Shown: positions 53,496 through 61,533 of the stretch, in pieces | Layout of the letters: every line of letters starts with the position of its first letter | How positions within the stretch are numbered: position 1 is the first letter of the stretch | DNA from: Chitinophaga silvisoli | GTDB lineage: Bacteria; Bacteroidota; Bacteroidia; Chitinophagales; Chitinophagaceae | Assembly: GCF_003412465.1 (NCBI RefSeq) | Contig: NZ_QTJV01000014.1 | Span: 62,001-126,000 of the forward strand | Reading direction: 5' to 3' | Length of the DNA stretch: 64,000 nt | Position numbers and translations under genes: made by a program | Notes under the pieces: model-generated | Databases searched by the model: none | The model's input: only the letters and a program-made list of their open reading frames with translations | What the model was told of the DNA's origin: nothing

Positions 53496-53607
53496 AAGCG
53501 AAGGGTCTAATATGGTTACTAATTTCTACGCCGAACGCGGCAGCAGGATTATTACAAGGGTTTCAAAATAATTTTTCGAAAGTAAAAAATATACATAACA
53601 TAACCTA

Positions 53608-55518
53608 TTATTTTTCAGAAGGTAGGGTAAATGAAAACACAGCACCTGCAGCCACATCACTTTGTACAGCTATTCTTCCGCCATGCCGCTTAATGATCTG
53701 TGCGGAGATATATAAACCCAGTCCCATTCCAGGATGCGCATCCGTCACCCTATAAAAACGTTCGAATACATTATGCTGTGCTGCTGAGGGAATGCCGGTG
53801 CCCCGGTCTTTCACTGTCACCTGCACTTCGTCTTGCATTGATTCACTGCTGAGACTGATGACTGATTTCTTTGGAGAATACTTCACTGCATTGGAAAGCA
53901 GGTTGGTAATCACCTGGGAAATACGCTCCCTGTCTGCCCTTACAAAGGGAATGGTAGCAGGAATAAATTCAAAACGGTGATCAGTGGTGTACCTCATTTC
54001 CTCTATTCTCTCTGCGAGCAGTTCATTGATGTCGAATGTGCTGATGTTCAATTGCAGTTTTCCCTCAGAGATCCGGGTAGTATCCAGCAGGTGATTGATA
54101 AGGGTAGTGAGTTTGTCAATCTGTGTATTGATACGGCCTACAAGTGCACTCTCTGTTGTATTACCGATTTCTTCCAGCTGCTCCTGCACAATTTCTGCAT
54201 AGGCTTTCATACTGGTCACGGGTGTTTTCAGTTCATGGCCTGCGATACCGATGAACTCATCCCGCTGTTGAAGCAGGGCTTTCAGTTCATTGATATCGGT
54301 GATCACAACCACCGCTCCCATGATCTCCCCTTTTTCATTCTTCAAAGGCAGGGAAGCTACCCGGGTCCAGATCCGGCTACCATCGTCCTGTACAAAGATC
54401 ATTTCCATATGGGGCATTACCGGCTCGCCTCTCAATGCCCTGATACCGGGATATTCTTCGCGGGGCACGATACTACCATCAGGCCTATACGCAATCCAGC
54501 GGTCTTCTCTTTCATCGTCTATTGAGGGCATCAAACCTGTCGGAATGAATCGTTGCATAACTTCATTGACCAGCAAAAACCTTCCTTTTGTATCTATGCA
54601 CCCCAGCCCAACCGGAAGAATCTTGAATACACTGCCCAGCAAAGCCTCGCTTTTCCGGAGGTCTTCCTGTGCCCTTGCTCTTTCTACCGCTGCCCAGGTT
54701 CGTTCTGCAGTTTCCTCCATCAGGGAGATTTCAAGCTGCGACCATTTGCGGGGGGAACTGTGGTTCATACCGAATAAAGCCACCCAGCGACCGTCTTTGA
54801 TTAGTCCCATATAGGCTACGGCGGCAATGCCCATGGCGGTATATTGCGCATGGTGTTTCGCAATACAGGCGGGACCGTTATGAATATCTTCGACAATGAC
54901 TTTCCCGTTCTTTTTAAAAATCCCGATCATCTCTTCTCCGAAGTCTTTCACATCGAATACTCCGGAGACGGGTTGCACGTTATTCTCAAAATGCTGGCAG
55001 ATGGCAATGGAGCGTTCATCCGTTACATCTCCATACAGCACCCTGTCTGCCCCGGTATGTTCACCCAGGAGGCGGCAGGCAGTCTCCAGTATAGTAACGG
55101 GATCTGCGATCGTGCGCAGGGCATCGCTCAGTTTTAACAGGTATTGCTGCTTTTCGGCTTTGATTTTGTGTTCTGTAATATTATTCAGGATGCTGGCGAT
55201 CTGTAATCCCTGCATAGGCATAACATAGGAAAGAAACCAGCCATTGGCTGCCGGGATATAATTTTCAACCCTTGCAGGCGATCCGCTGAGGGCAACCTTT
55301 GCATACATGGCAATCAGTTCCGGTTTTATATCCGGGCACACTGCTGTAATTCGTTTGCCAACTACAGCGCCAAAACCGGTAATACGTTCATAAGCAGGAC
55401 TCGCCTTCAGATAAAGCAGGTCCCCTGGATTTCCCTCTTCATCCAACAGTACTTCAAATACACAATAACCCTCATTTTCAGCGTTGAACAGGGAATAATA
55501 CTTATCGGTGGCATCCAT
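53608..55518 (-). CDS. PAS/GAF/PAS sensor histidine kinase
   Basis: A 636-residue soluble kinase: PAS (~5-120), GAF (~130-285), second PAS/PAC (~295-415, WTRVASLPLKNEKGEIMG), HisKA with His428 in AGHELKTPVTS, and HATPase (~525-632) with LLSNAVKYSPKK, KDRGTGIP and GMGLGLYISAQII. It is clearly related to the kinase at 51655 but carries an additional PAS domain. The signal is unknown; cytoplasmic PAS and GAF domains suggest a small internal ligand or redox signal. Confidence 0.9.
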   Translation of the reverse strand: MDATDKYYSLFNAENEGYCVFEVLLDEEGNPGDLLYLKASPAYERITGFGAVVGKRITAVCPDIKPELIAMYAKVALSGSPARVENYIPAANGWFLSYVMPMQGLQIASILNNITEHKIKAEKQQYLLKLSDALRTIADPVTILETACRLLGEHTGADRVLYGDVTDERSIAICQHFENNVQPVSGVFDVKDFGEEMIGIFKKNGKVIVEDIHNGPACIAKHHAQYTAMGIAAVAYMGLIKDGRWVALFGMNHSSPRKWSQLEISLMEETAERTWAAVERARAQEDLRKSEALLGSVFKILPVGLGCIDTKGRFLLVNEVMQRFIPTGLMPSIDDEREDRWIAYRPDGSIVPREEYPGIRALRGEPVMPHMEMIFVQDDGSRIWTRVASLPLKNEKGEIMGAVVVITDINELKALLQQRDEFIGIAGHELKTPVTSMKAYAEIVQEQLEEIGNTTESALVGRINTQIDKLTTLINHLLDTTRISEGKLQLNISTFDINELLAERIEEMRYTTDHRFEFIPATIPFVRADRERISQVITNLLSNAVKYSPKKSVISLSSESMQDEVQVTVKDRGTGIPSAAQHNVFERFYRVTDAHPGMGLGLYISAQIIKRHGGRIAVQSDVAAGAVFSFTLPSEK

Positions 55519-55853
55519 TAGTTATCAGATTTTAGGAACATGACAATCTCCACCGTAAGATAGGATAAAATGAAGGATTAAGAGCAGTACACAAAGTCCC
55601 ATCCCGGGCTTCTTTTCCATAACCAGGTTGAAGGTGCCGTTTGCCTCCAAATAAATCCGCCACCACTGCCCTGTTGCATGACCTGGTTTTCCCTGGGCAT
55701 GAAGAACAATCGTAAACGATGTAACTCCTTTATGGGTAAACACAATAATCCCCCGTGATTAAACTGGTACAGCTTAATCAAAGTAAATCTGTGCCATAAT
55801 AAAAATGGCACTTTTCCATTGTCTTCAGGGAGTATTGTTAGGGAGTGAAGGTA
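55519..55853. other. 335-bp region without a supported gene
   Basis: Two overlapping minus-strand readings (55525-55743 and 55578-55811, 72 and 77 codons) occupy most of it. The first, from a GTG, contains VLHAQGKPGHATGQWWRIYL followed by a hydrophobic tail and could be a small protein, but it lacks a promoter element and has no recognisable homolog. I annotate neither. Confidence 0.4.
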
Positions 55854-56228
55854 TTAACCCTCAGTCAACTTATATACCGTAGAATAAGCATTTGCCCTGT
55901 CCTTGTTGCGCCAGCAGGAGAAGGCAATAAACTCATGCTCCTTCCCTACTACCGACCCCCGCATTTCAAAGTCGCCGAACTGGCAGACGATCGCGCTCTT
56001 GTCGGTAACCGAAAAGGTACCTACCGCATCCTGGTCATGGGCATTCCGGTCATCAAACTTTGACTGGTCAATAATTTTAGTCGTAAGGACTACTTTGCTT
56101 TCTGCCTGGGTAAAACGTAAACTGGTTTTATAGAGGTAGCCGTCAAAGTTTCCACCGGCGATCCAGTCTACAAATGCATCAACAGGCCCTTCATATTCCT
56201 TGTCAAATACGATCTTTTCAATACTCAT
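55854..56228 (-). CDS. Hypothetical protein
   Basis: A 124-residue soluble protein, not recognised. It has no signal peptide or membrane segment; the sequence alternates charged and hydrophobic residues in a beta-rich manner (TSLRFTQAESKVVLTTKIID, SAIVCQFGDFEMRGSVVGKE). The phrase VDAFVDWIAGGNFDGYLYK near the N-terminus suggests a compact domain. It lies 54 bp upstream of the gap region on the minus strand and 54 bp after the 517-residue gene. Confidence 0.6.
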   Translation of the reverse strand: MSIEKIVFDKEYEGPVDAFVDWIAGGNFDGYLYKTSLRFTQAESKVVLTTKIIDQSKFDDRNAHDQDAVGTFSVTDKSAIVCQFGDFEMRGSVVGKEHEFIAFSCWRNKDRANAYSTVYKLTEG

Positions 56229-56282
56229 AGGATAGTAAAAATATGGGACCGTAAATTATAAAAATTTATCAAATATCCCACC

Positions 56283-57836
56283 TTAAGGCTTCTTTTCTTT
56301 TGGTTCCCTGTTCGTATTCACCTGTTTCAGCATCTTCCGGGTACGCATAAATGACATGCCTGACATATATCCAATGTTCAGCTGTAGCCTGACACCGCTA
56401 TAGCGCTCCAATCCACCGATGGCCGGACTATACATGGGGCTCCAGATGTATTTTGCGGAAAAATCGTAGGTTAAACGTTTACCCATACGGGTGAACATTC
56501 CAAAGCCTCCCTCTATGGCAAATTTCTTCTGGGAATAATCAGTAGCTCCAATGCCACTGGCATTACTCCCTTTGATCCTGACCAGGGTAGTATTGATGGC
56601 ACCTATGCCAAACAGCAGGTAGGGTTTGGGTTCCGCGGCCAGCATTTTCCTGAAGTAATTGCGTTTGGCAGTCAGCAGCCCTGCGTCAATGTCGTCCAGC
56701 GCCTCGGCCCGTGCAATGTCCTCATCCAGCCGGTGAATGGCGGCCCATTGTCTTTGCTTGTAGGCTTCACTGTACCAGCCTTTCAGGCCCCATTTCAGGT
56801 AGGTGAAATTAGAAAGGATCATGCCTAAGCTGGCATTGATTCCCATGGAGGTGGAAGTGCCTGTCAAAGACGTAAACTTTTCGGTCCTGTTCAATGTCAG
56901 TTCTGTACCAATGCGGTGCCTTTCGCTAATCCAGTTCTCTGAAGCAATGCCGAAGTAAAACTTCCGTTCTGTGATACTGATATGACTTTTGAGGTCTTCC
57001 CCGCTTTTAAATATCTCCGGAATCATGGTAACGCCCAGGGTTATATTAAAAATCGTATTACCCTGGTAAGTATCCAGCAACTTGTCATTCATTTCCTTTT
57101 TAATGTGCTTATACATTTTGTCATATCGTTCCAGCCGCTCTACTTCCCATTCATAATCATGCTCTCCGTTCATCTTACGTTGCTGAATGTAGTACATGGT
57201 ATCCACGGGAATCTCACCTGTACCAAGGCTGAACCGCTGCTTATGCTCCCTGTTTACTTTGTGCAGGGGAAAAATGACATCCCCGATATAAGTAGAGACC
57301 ACCTGCATGGATGGCTGCATGAACATCATGCCGGGCCAGGTTGTAAAGTATTCCGGCACTACAAACGTAGCGGGCACCATCGTTACACCAATGGCTGCAC
57401 CTTCCAGGGCCCGGTGTACGAGCCGGATGCCCCGGATATCGCGCAGCCTGATGGTATCGAATTCATGCATGGGGATCTTGTTAGGTATAGGTACAGGGAG
57501 CGGGATGGGTAATGGAATGGCAGGTATAGGTAAAAAAGGAGATCGTTTTAAGAAAATAAGCGTGGTATCCGTCACCCCAAGGAGGTTGGATTCTATGTAA
57601 TAAGTATTTTTATTAAAGTCGGTGCGGGTCAGGGGTTGCTCCATTTTGATCCGCTTATCCGACCAGAACCAGAGTTTGATGAAATCCCCCATTTTGATGG
57701 TATCCACATGCCCTGTTTTTTCGTTCTGAATGGTCAGCACTTTCTGTGTACGGCCTGCAGGCATTGGCATAGGAGCCTGCGACCAGGCGGATACAGGGAT
57801 CAAATTAAATAGTATAACAGGTATTAAATACTTCAT
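56283..57836 (-). CDS. Exported protein with Pro-rich linker, probable outer membrane barrel
   Basis: A 517-residue exported protein not recognised as a known family. Signal peptide MKYLIPVILFNLIPVSAWSQ, an N-terminal beta-rich part (~25-100), a Pro-rich segment (FLPIPAIPLPIPLPVPIP), a membrane-like stretch (GAAIGVTMVPATFVVPEYFT), a helical middle and a C-terminal part with alternating strands (YDFSAKYIWSPMY, VRLQLNIGYMSGMSF) that suggests an outer membrane barrel. A perfect -7 element lies 4 nt before the ATG. It stands beside a LytS/LytTR pair on the same strand. Confidence 0.7.
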   Translation of the reverse strand: MKYLIPVILFNLIPVSAWSQAPMPMPAGRTQKVLTIQNEKTGHVDTIKMGDFIKLWFWSDKRIKMEQPLTRTDFNKNTYYIESNLLGVTDTTLIFLKRSPFLPIPAIPLPIPLPVPIPNKIPMHEFDTIRLRDIRGIRLVHRALEGAAIGVTMVPATFVVPEYFTTWPGMMFMQPSMQVVSTYIGDVIFPLHKVNREHKQRFSLGTGEIPVDTMYYIQQRKMNGEHDYEWEVERLERYDKMYKHIKKEMNDKLLDTYQGNTIFNITLGVTMIPEIFKSGEDLKSHISITERKFYFGIASENWISERHRIGTELTLNRTEKFTSLTGTSTSMGINASLGMILSNFTYLKWGLKGWYSEAYKQRQWAAIHRLDEDIARAEALDDIDAGLLTAKRNYFRKMLAAEPKPYLLFGIGAINTTLVRIKGSNASGIGATDYSQKKFAIEGGFGMFTRMGKRLTYDFSAKYIWSPMYSPAIGGLERYSGVRLQLNIGYMSGMSFMRTRKMLKQVNTNREPKEKKP

Positions 57837-57840
57837 CCGG

Positions 57841-57848
57841 CAAATCTA
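57841..57848 (-). promoter_or_regulatory. -7 element TAGATTTG
   Basis: Perfect TAnnTTTG on the minus strand with a 4-nt spacer to the ATG at 57836; implies a leaderless transcript for the 517-residue gene. Confidence 0.6.
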
Positions 57849-57909
57849 TCCGCCACAGTAACCCGCAAAAAATAATAAGGGAAAACCCCGCAATAATATT
57901 GGAGAACCG

Positions 57910-58596
57910 TCACCGGCTCATCAGTGCGCTGACACAGGTACGATAGGTATCCCCTACGGGCAGTTTCTTCTCTGCCAGCGTGATATACCTGCTATTTACC
58001 GCGCTCACCCGGTGCCGGGGCACGATGTAAGAACGATGGATGCGCAGGAATTGTTCTGCCGGCAGGCGCGACATCATTTCCTTCAATGTCATCATGGACA
58101 GCAGGGGATGTGCGGAGCTGGTGGTATAGATCTTTACATAGTTATTCAATCCTTCGATATAGAGAATGTCTGACAGCAGGATATTCTTCGTTTCATAATC
58201 TGCCCGCACTGTCAATGACAAAGACAGATCCTGCACCCTGCGCAACATGCCCGCTTTCAGGATCGCCTGCTCAAAACGCTCTGCAGAAAAAGGTTTCAGC
58301 AGGTAGTCGATGGCAGATACATTGAATCCTTCCAGGGCATATTCAGGGTGTGCCGTGGTAAAGATCACCATGGGTCTTTGTGCTAAGGAGCGGTAAAATG
58401 ACAAGCCGTTTACATCTGCCATTTCAATGTCCAACAGGATTAAGTCTACAGGATGGCAGGCCAGGTAAGCCCATGCCTGTTCAGGGCAGGTAAACTGTTT
58501 CCTGAGCCGCATCCCAGGCAAATGAAGACTGTAATGCAGGAGGATTTCATGAGCAATCGGTTCATCGTCGATCGTGATGACATCTAAGGGTTTCAT
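57910..58596 (-). CDS. LytTR-family response regulator
   Basis: A 228-residue regulator with receiver domain (acidic pocket at residues 10-12, phospho-acceptor Asp56 in LLDIEM, Lys in LKPF) and LytTR DNA-binding domain (~130-225: LYIEGLNNYVKIY, FLRIHRSYIVPRHRV). It overlaps the kinase gene upstream by 4 bp. Its likely target is the exported protein gene starting 74 bp downstream, by analogy with the LytS/LytTR pair at 11848-13598, which sits next to an exporter. Confidence 0.92.
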   Translation of the reverse strand: MKPLDVITIDDEPIAHEILLHYSLHLPGMRLRKQFTCPEQAWAYLACHPVDLILLDIEMADVNGLSFYRSLAQRPMVIFTTAHPEYALEGFNVSAIDYLLKPFSAERFEQAILKAGMLRRVQDLSLSLTVRADYETKNILLSDILYIEGLNNYVKIYTTSSAHPLLSMMTLKEMMSRLPAEQFLRIHRSYIVPRHRVSAVNSRYITLAEKKLPVGDTYRTCVSALMSR

Positions 58597-59552
58597 AAAT
58601 TTACACTGAGTTGAACAATAAATTGCTGCGCATCCCTTGAAATCGTCAGCTTGTGCTGGCGGGGATAGAGTAATTCCAGTCTGCGTTTTACATTCTTAAT
58701 ACCAACCCCTTCGTGGGATGACTGGCTAATCATGGTATTCGAAGAAGTAAAATGAATTGTATCTGCTGTGATGTGAATACAGATGTTCATGACGGTATCT
58801 TTACTGGCCGAGATACCATGCTTAAAATTGTTTTCAATAAAAGGAATGAGGATAAATGGTGCGATTTGCAGTATGCCGGTTTCACCTGTAATTTTCAGGT
58901 GGACTACATTGTTCCTGCCCAGCCGCAACTGTTGCATTTCACAGTAATTGCTGATGTGCTCCATCTCTTTTGACAATGCTACCTTATCACTATTACTTTC
59001 ATACAATACATAACGCATCATACTGGCCAGTTTCAAAATATATGCGGATGTTTGCGCAGATTCCTTAATAGATAATCCATAGATTCCATTCAGGGTATTG
59101 AAGAAGAAATGTGGTTGCATTTGTTGTTTCAGGGCAGCAAGTTCAAAAGCAGTTCTTTCTTCCGAGAGCTTCTGCCATTCATAGCGCTTACGGGCGATGT
59201 AAGAAAGCATGTATACCAGTGAGAGCAGCAGGAACTGGGGACTAGGAAAACCAACAGGCACCAGCAAACTAAATCCCTGCAGCAATAGATTTAATCCGGC
59301 CGGCACATATAATACTATCATGAAATAAGCGAATAGTATTACAAAATAAAGGATTCGCCTACGCTTGTAGACATATGGAATGAAGAGATAGAAATTCAGA
59401 AAATAGCCGCCTGCAGCCAGCACATTGTCCAGCATCACGGAATAATAGAGTTCGTCCGCAGTAAAATTGGTGGCAAATTTCGGCGCATAGGGCATACAGA
59501 TGGTAAGGCCGATGATGACGATAAGCAGTATGAAATGGTAAATATATTTCAT
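58593..59552 (-). CDS. LytS-type sensor histidine kinase
   Basis: Membrane kinase of 319 residues: four hydrophobic segments in the first ~130 residues, then a His_kinase domain with QMQPHFFFNTLNGIYGL and ILIPFIENNFKHGIS. The ATG at 59552 (MKYIYHFILLIVII) is preferred to 59579 since a near -7 element (TATTTTTC, 59564-59557) lies 4 nt before it. Stop and regulator start overlap in ATGA. It forms a complete pair with the LytTR regulator. Confidence 0.9.
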   Translation of the reverse strand: MKYIYHFILLIVIIGLTICMPYAPKFATNFTADELYYSVMLDNVLAAGGYFLNFYLFIPYVYKRRRILYFVILFAYFMIVLYVPAGLNLLLQGFSLLVPVGFPSPQFLLLSLVYMLSYIARKRYEWQKLSEERTAFELAALKQQMQPHFFFNTLNGIYGLSIKESAQTSAYILKLASMMRYVLYESNSDKVALSKEMEHISNYCEMQQLRLGRNNVVHLKITGETGILQIAPFILIPFIENNFKHGISASKDTVMNICIHITADTIHFTSSNTMISQSSHEGVGIKNVKRRLELLYPRQHKLTISRDAQQFIVQLSVNL

Positions 59553-59854
59553 GAGGGAAAAATAAAACGAAGGAAACATCCGGCCTAGGGGCCTTGCCGG
59601 AAATCATAAAATCCAGAGATGAAACAGGTATTTTCGGAGACAAAAAATTGTTAAAGTTTGGGGATCATTCCCCTACTGCATATTACTGGCAGGTATGCAT
59701 ATTGGGAACCCTGATCTTTGGCTGCCGGTTGTGAGTGAGGGCCGGGGAAACTACAGCAAGCATTCGAAAAACGGGTCGAAAAGTTAAGTAAATTAAATAA
59801 TATCTAAAATATTCCCGGTGTCTTTGAAATAATTCCCGAAATATAAAATGGGTA

Positions 59855-59884
59855 TTGACAATAATAAAAATCCTGATAACTTTG
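59855..59884 (+). promoter_or_regulatory. ilvC promoter: -33 TTG, 19 bp, -7 TAACTTTG
   Basis: TTG (59855-59857) and TAACTTTG (59877-59884) are spaced by 19 bp, matching the Bacteroidota consensus. The leader would be about 55 nt, longer than for most genes here. Confidence 0.6.
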
Positions 59885-59897
59885 TCATCAGATGACA
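59883..59897. promoter_or_regulatory. Perfect palindrome TGTCATC-A-GATGACA at the ilvC start site
   Basis: A 15-bp perfect inverted repeat with 7-bp arms overlaps the end of the -7 element and the expected transcription start of ilvC. It may be an operator, or a 5' hairpin in the mRNA. The regulator is unknown; a FadR-type gene lies downstream at 62991. Confidence 0.45.
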
Positions 59898-59945
59898 CGA
59901 CATCGAACATTAAAATTTAGACTTTAATTAATACTTTAAGAAGCA

Positions 59946-61427
59946 ATGGCAAATTATTTTAATTCTTTACCCCTCAGGGAGCAACTGAACCAATTAGGTG
60001 TTTGCGAGTTCATGGACATCGCAGAATTTGCTGACGGCGTAGCTGCCCTCAAAGGTAAGAAGATTGTTATCGTTGGAGCAGGTGCTCAGGGTTTAAATCA
60101 GGGTCTGAACCTCAGAGACAGTGGTCTGGACATCTCCTACGCACTGCGTCAGGAAGCGATCGACAACAAGAGAGATTCCTGGAAAAATGCAACTGACAAC
60201 AACTTTAAGGTTGGTACATTCGAAGAGCTGATTCCCGGTGCTGATGTGGTAGTGAACCTCACTCCCGATAAGCAACACACTGCTGTGGTAACTAAGATAA
60301 TGCCTTTGATGAAAAAGAATTCTACCCTGCTGTACTCTCACGGGTTCAACATTGTAGAAGAAGGTATGCAAATCCGTAAAGACATCACTGTTATAATGGT
60401 GGCACCTAAATGCCCTGGTTCTGAGGTAAGAGCTGAGTACCTGCGTGGCTTTGGTGTACCTACCCTGATCGCGGTTCACCCGGAAAACGATCCTGAAGGT
60501 AAAGGCCTGGAGCAGGCGAAAGCTTATTGCGTTGGTACCGGTGGCCACAGAGCCGGTGTACTGCGTTCCTCTTTCGTAGCTGAAGTAAAGTCTGACCTGA
60601 TGGGTGAACAAACCATCCTGTGTGGTCTGCTGCAAACCGGTTCTATCCTGTCTTTCGACAAGATGCTGGAAAAAGGTATCGATCCCGGTTATGCTTCCAA
60701 ATTAGTACAATACGGTGTGGAAGTAATCACTGAAGCCCTGAAACACGGTGGTGTAAGCGGTATGATGGATCGTCTGAGCAACCCTGCGAAGATTGCTGCA
60801 TTCAAGATCTCTGAAGAACTGAAGACCATCATGCGTCCACTGTTCCAGAAACACCAGGATGACATCATGAGCGGCGAATTTAGCAGCACCATGATGAAAG
60901 ACTGGGCGAACGGTGATGCGAACCTGCTGAAATGGAGAGCTGAAACCGGCGAAACTGCTTTCGAAAAGACCCCTGCCGGCGACGTGAAGATCGGCGAACA
61001 GGAGTACTTTGACAACTACACCCTGATGGTAGCATTCATCAGAGCTGGTGTGGAACTGGCTTTCGAAACAATGGTAGAAGCTGGTATCAAAGCAGAATCT
61101 GCATACTACGAGTCCCTGCACGAAACTCCACTGATCGCAAATACTATCGCGCGTAAGAAGCTGTTCGAAATGAACCGCGTAATCTCTGACACCGCTGAAT
61201 ATGGCTGCTACCTGTTTGATCAGGCTTGTAAACCATTGCTGGCTGGTTTCATGAAGACTGTTGATACTGACCTCGTTGGTAAAAACTTCAACGAAGGTAA
61301 ATCCGGTTCCGTTGACAATGCTGAACTGGTACACATCAACGCTATCCTGCGCGACCACCCGGTAGAAGTAGTAGGTAGAAAACTGCGTAAAGCAATGACT
61401 GCTATGAAGTCCATCAAGACTGCATAA
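59946..61427 (+). CDS. ilvC: Ketol-acid reductoisomerase (class II)
   Basis: Enzyme of branched-chain amino acid synthesis, converting acetolactate with NADPH to dihydroxy-isovalerate and the isoleucine equivalent. Length 493 matches the long class II form of E. coli (491). The Rossmann motif GAGAQGLNQGLNLRDSG, PKCPGSEVRAEYLRGFGVP and the duplicated metal-binding domain (GEQTILCGLLQTGSILSFD) are visible. It is alone, without ilvBND or leu genes nearby in the window, and is terminated by a hairpin at 61435. Confidence 0.95.
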   Translation: MANYFNSLPLREQLNQLGVCEFMDIAEFADGVAALKGKKIVIVGAGAQGLNQGLNLRDSGLDISYALRQEAIDNKRDSWKNATDNNFKVGTFEELIPGADVVVNLTPDKQHTAVVTKIMPLMKKNSTLLYSHGFNIVEEGMQIRKDITVIMVAPKCPGSEVRAEYLRGFGVPTLIAVHPENDPEGKGLEQAKAYCVGTGGHRAGVLRSSFVAEVKSDLMGEQTILCGLLQTGSILSFDKMLEKGIDPGYASKLVQYGVEVITEALKHGGVSGMMDRLSNPAKIAAFKISEELKTIMRPLFQKHQDDIMSGEFSSTMMKDWANGDANLLKWRAETGETAFEKTPAGDVKIGEQEYFDNYTLMVAFIRAGVELAFETMVEAGIKAESAYYESLHETPLIANTIARKKLFEMNRVISDTAEYGCYLFDQACKPLLAGFMKTVDTDLVGKNFNEGKSGSVDNAELVHINAILRDHPVEVVGRKLRKAMTAMKSIKTA

Positions 61428-61434
61428 TATAATG

Positions 61435-61468
61435 AAGAGGATGTATCAACCGAAAGATACATCCTCTT
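61435..61468 (+). terminator. ilvC terminator with the TGTATC stem (short form of the repeat)
   Basis: AAGAGGATGTATC (61435-61447) pairs perfectly with GATACATCCTCTT (61456-61468) over 13 bp around an 8-nt loop, 7 bp after the ilvC stop. The stem differs from the arms of the long repeats at 17976 and 20371 mainly by T to A at position 7, and both strands have changed together. Confidence 0.8.
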
Positions 61469-61533
61469 ACTCCTTTGTTTTCAATAGAGGTTACTGCACT
61501 CTCTACAACCTCTTCATCAGAAATTGGAAAATA

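Larger units (their letters stand above)
59553..59945. other. 393-bp intergenic region: ilvC promoter and hairpins
   Basis: Contains the ilvC promoter and a palindrome (listed separately), a perfect small hairpin GGGGA-TCAT-TCCCC (59660-59673) and a C/G-rich inverted repeat near 59580-59600. No gene accepted. I saw no leader peptide rich in Val/Leu/Ile codons and no T-box. Confidence 0.5.

Noticed and set aside
55525..55811. Small minus-strand genes of 72 or 77 codons
   Set aside because: They overlap each other in different frames, lack a promoter element and have no recognisable domain; one might be real but I cannot support it.
59885..59945. Attenuator leader peptide or T-box upstream of ilvC
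   Set aside because: No run of branched-chain codons, no antiterminator/terminator pair and no T-box sequence is present.
60702..61358. A 218-codon minus-strand frame inside ilvC
   Set aside because: Antisense shadow of a strongly conserved enzyme gene with biased codon use.
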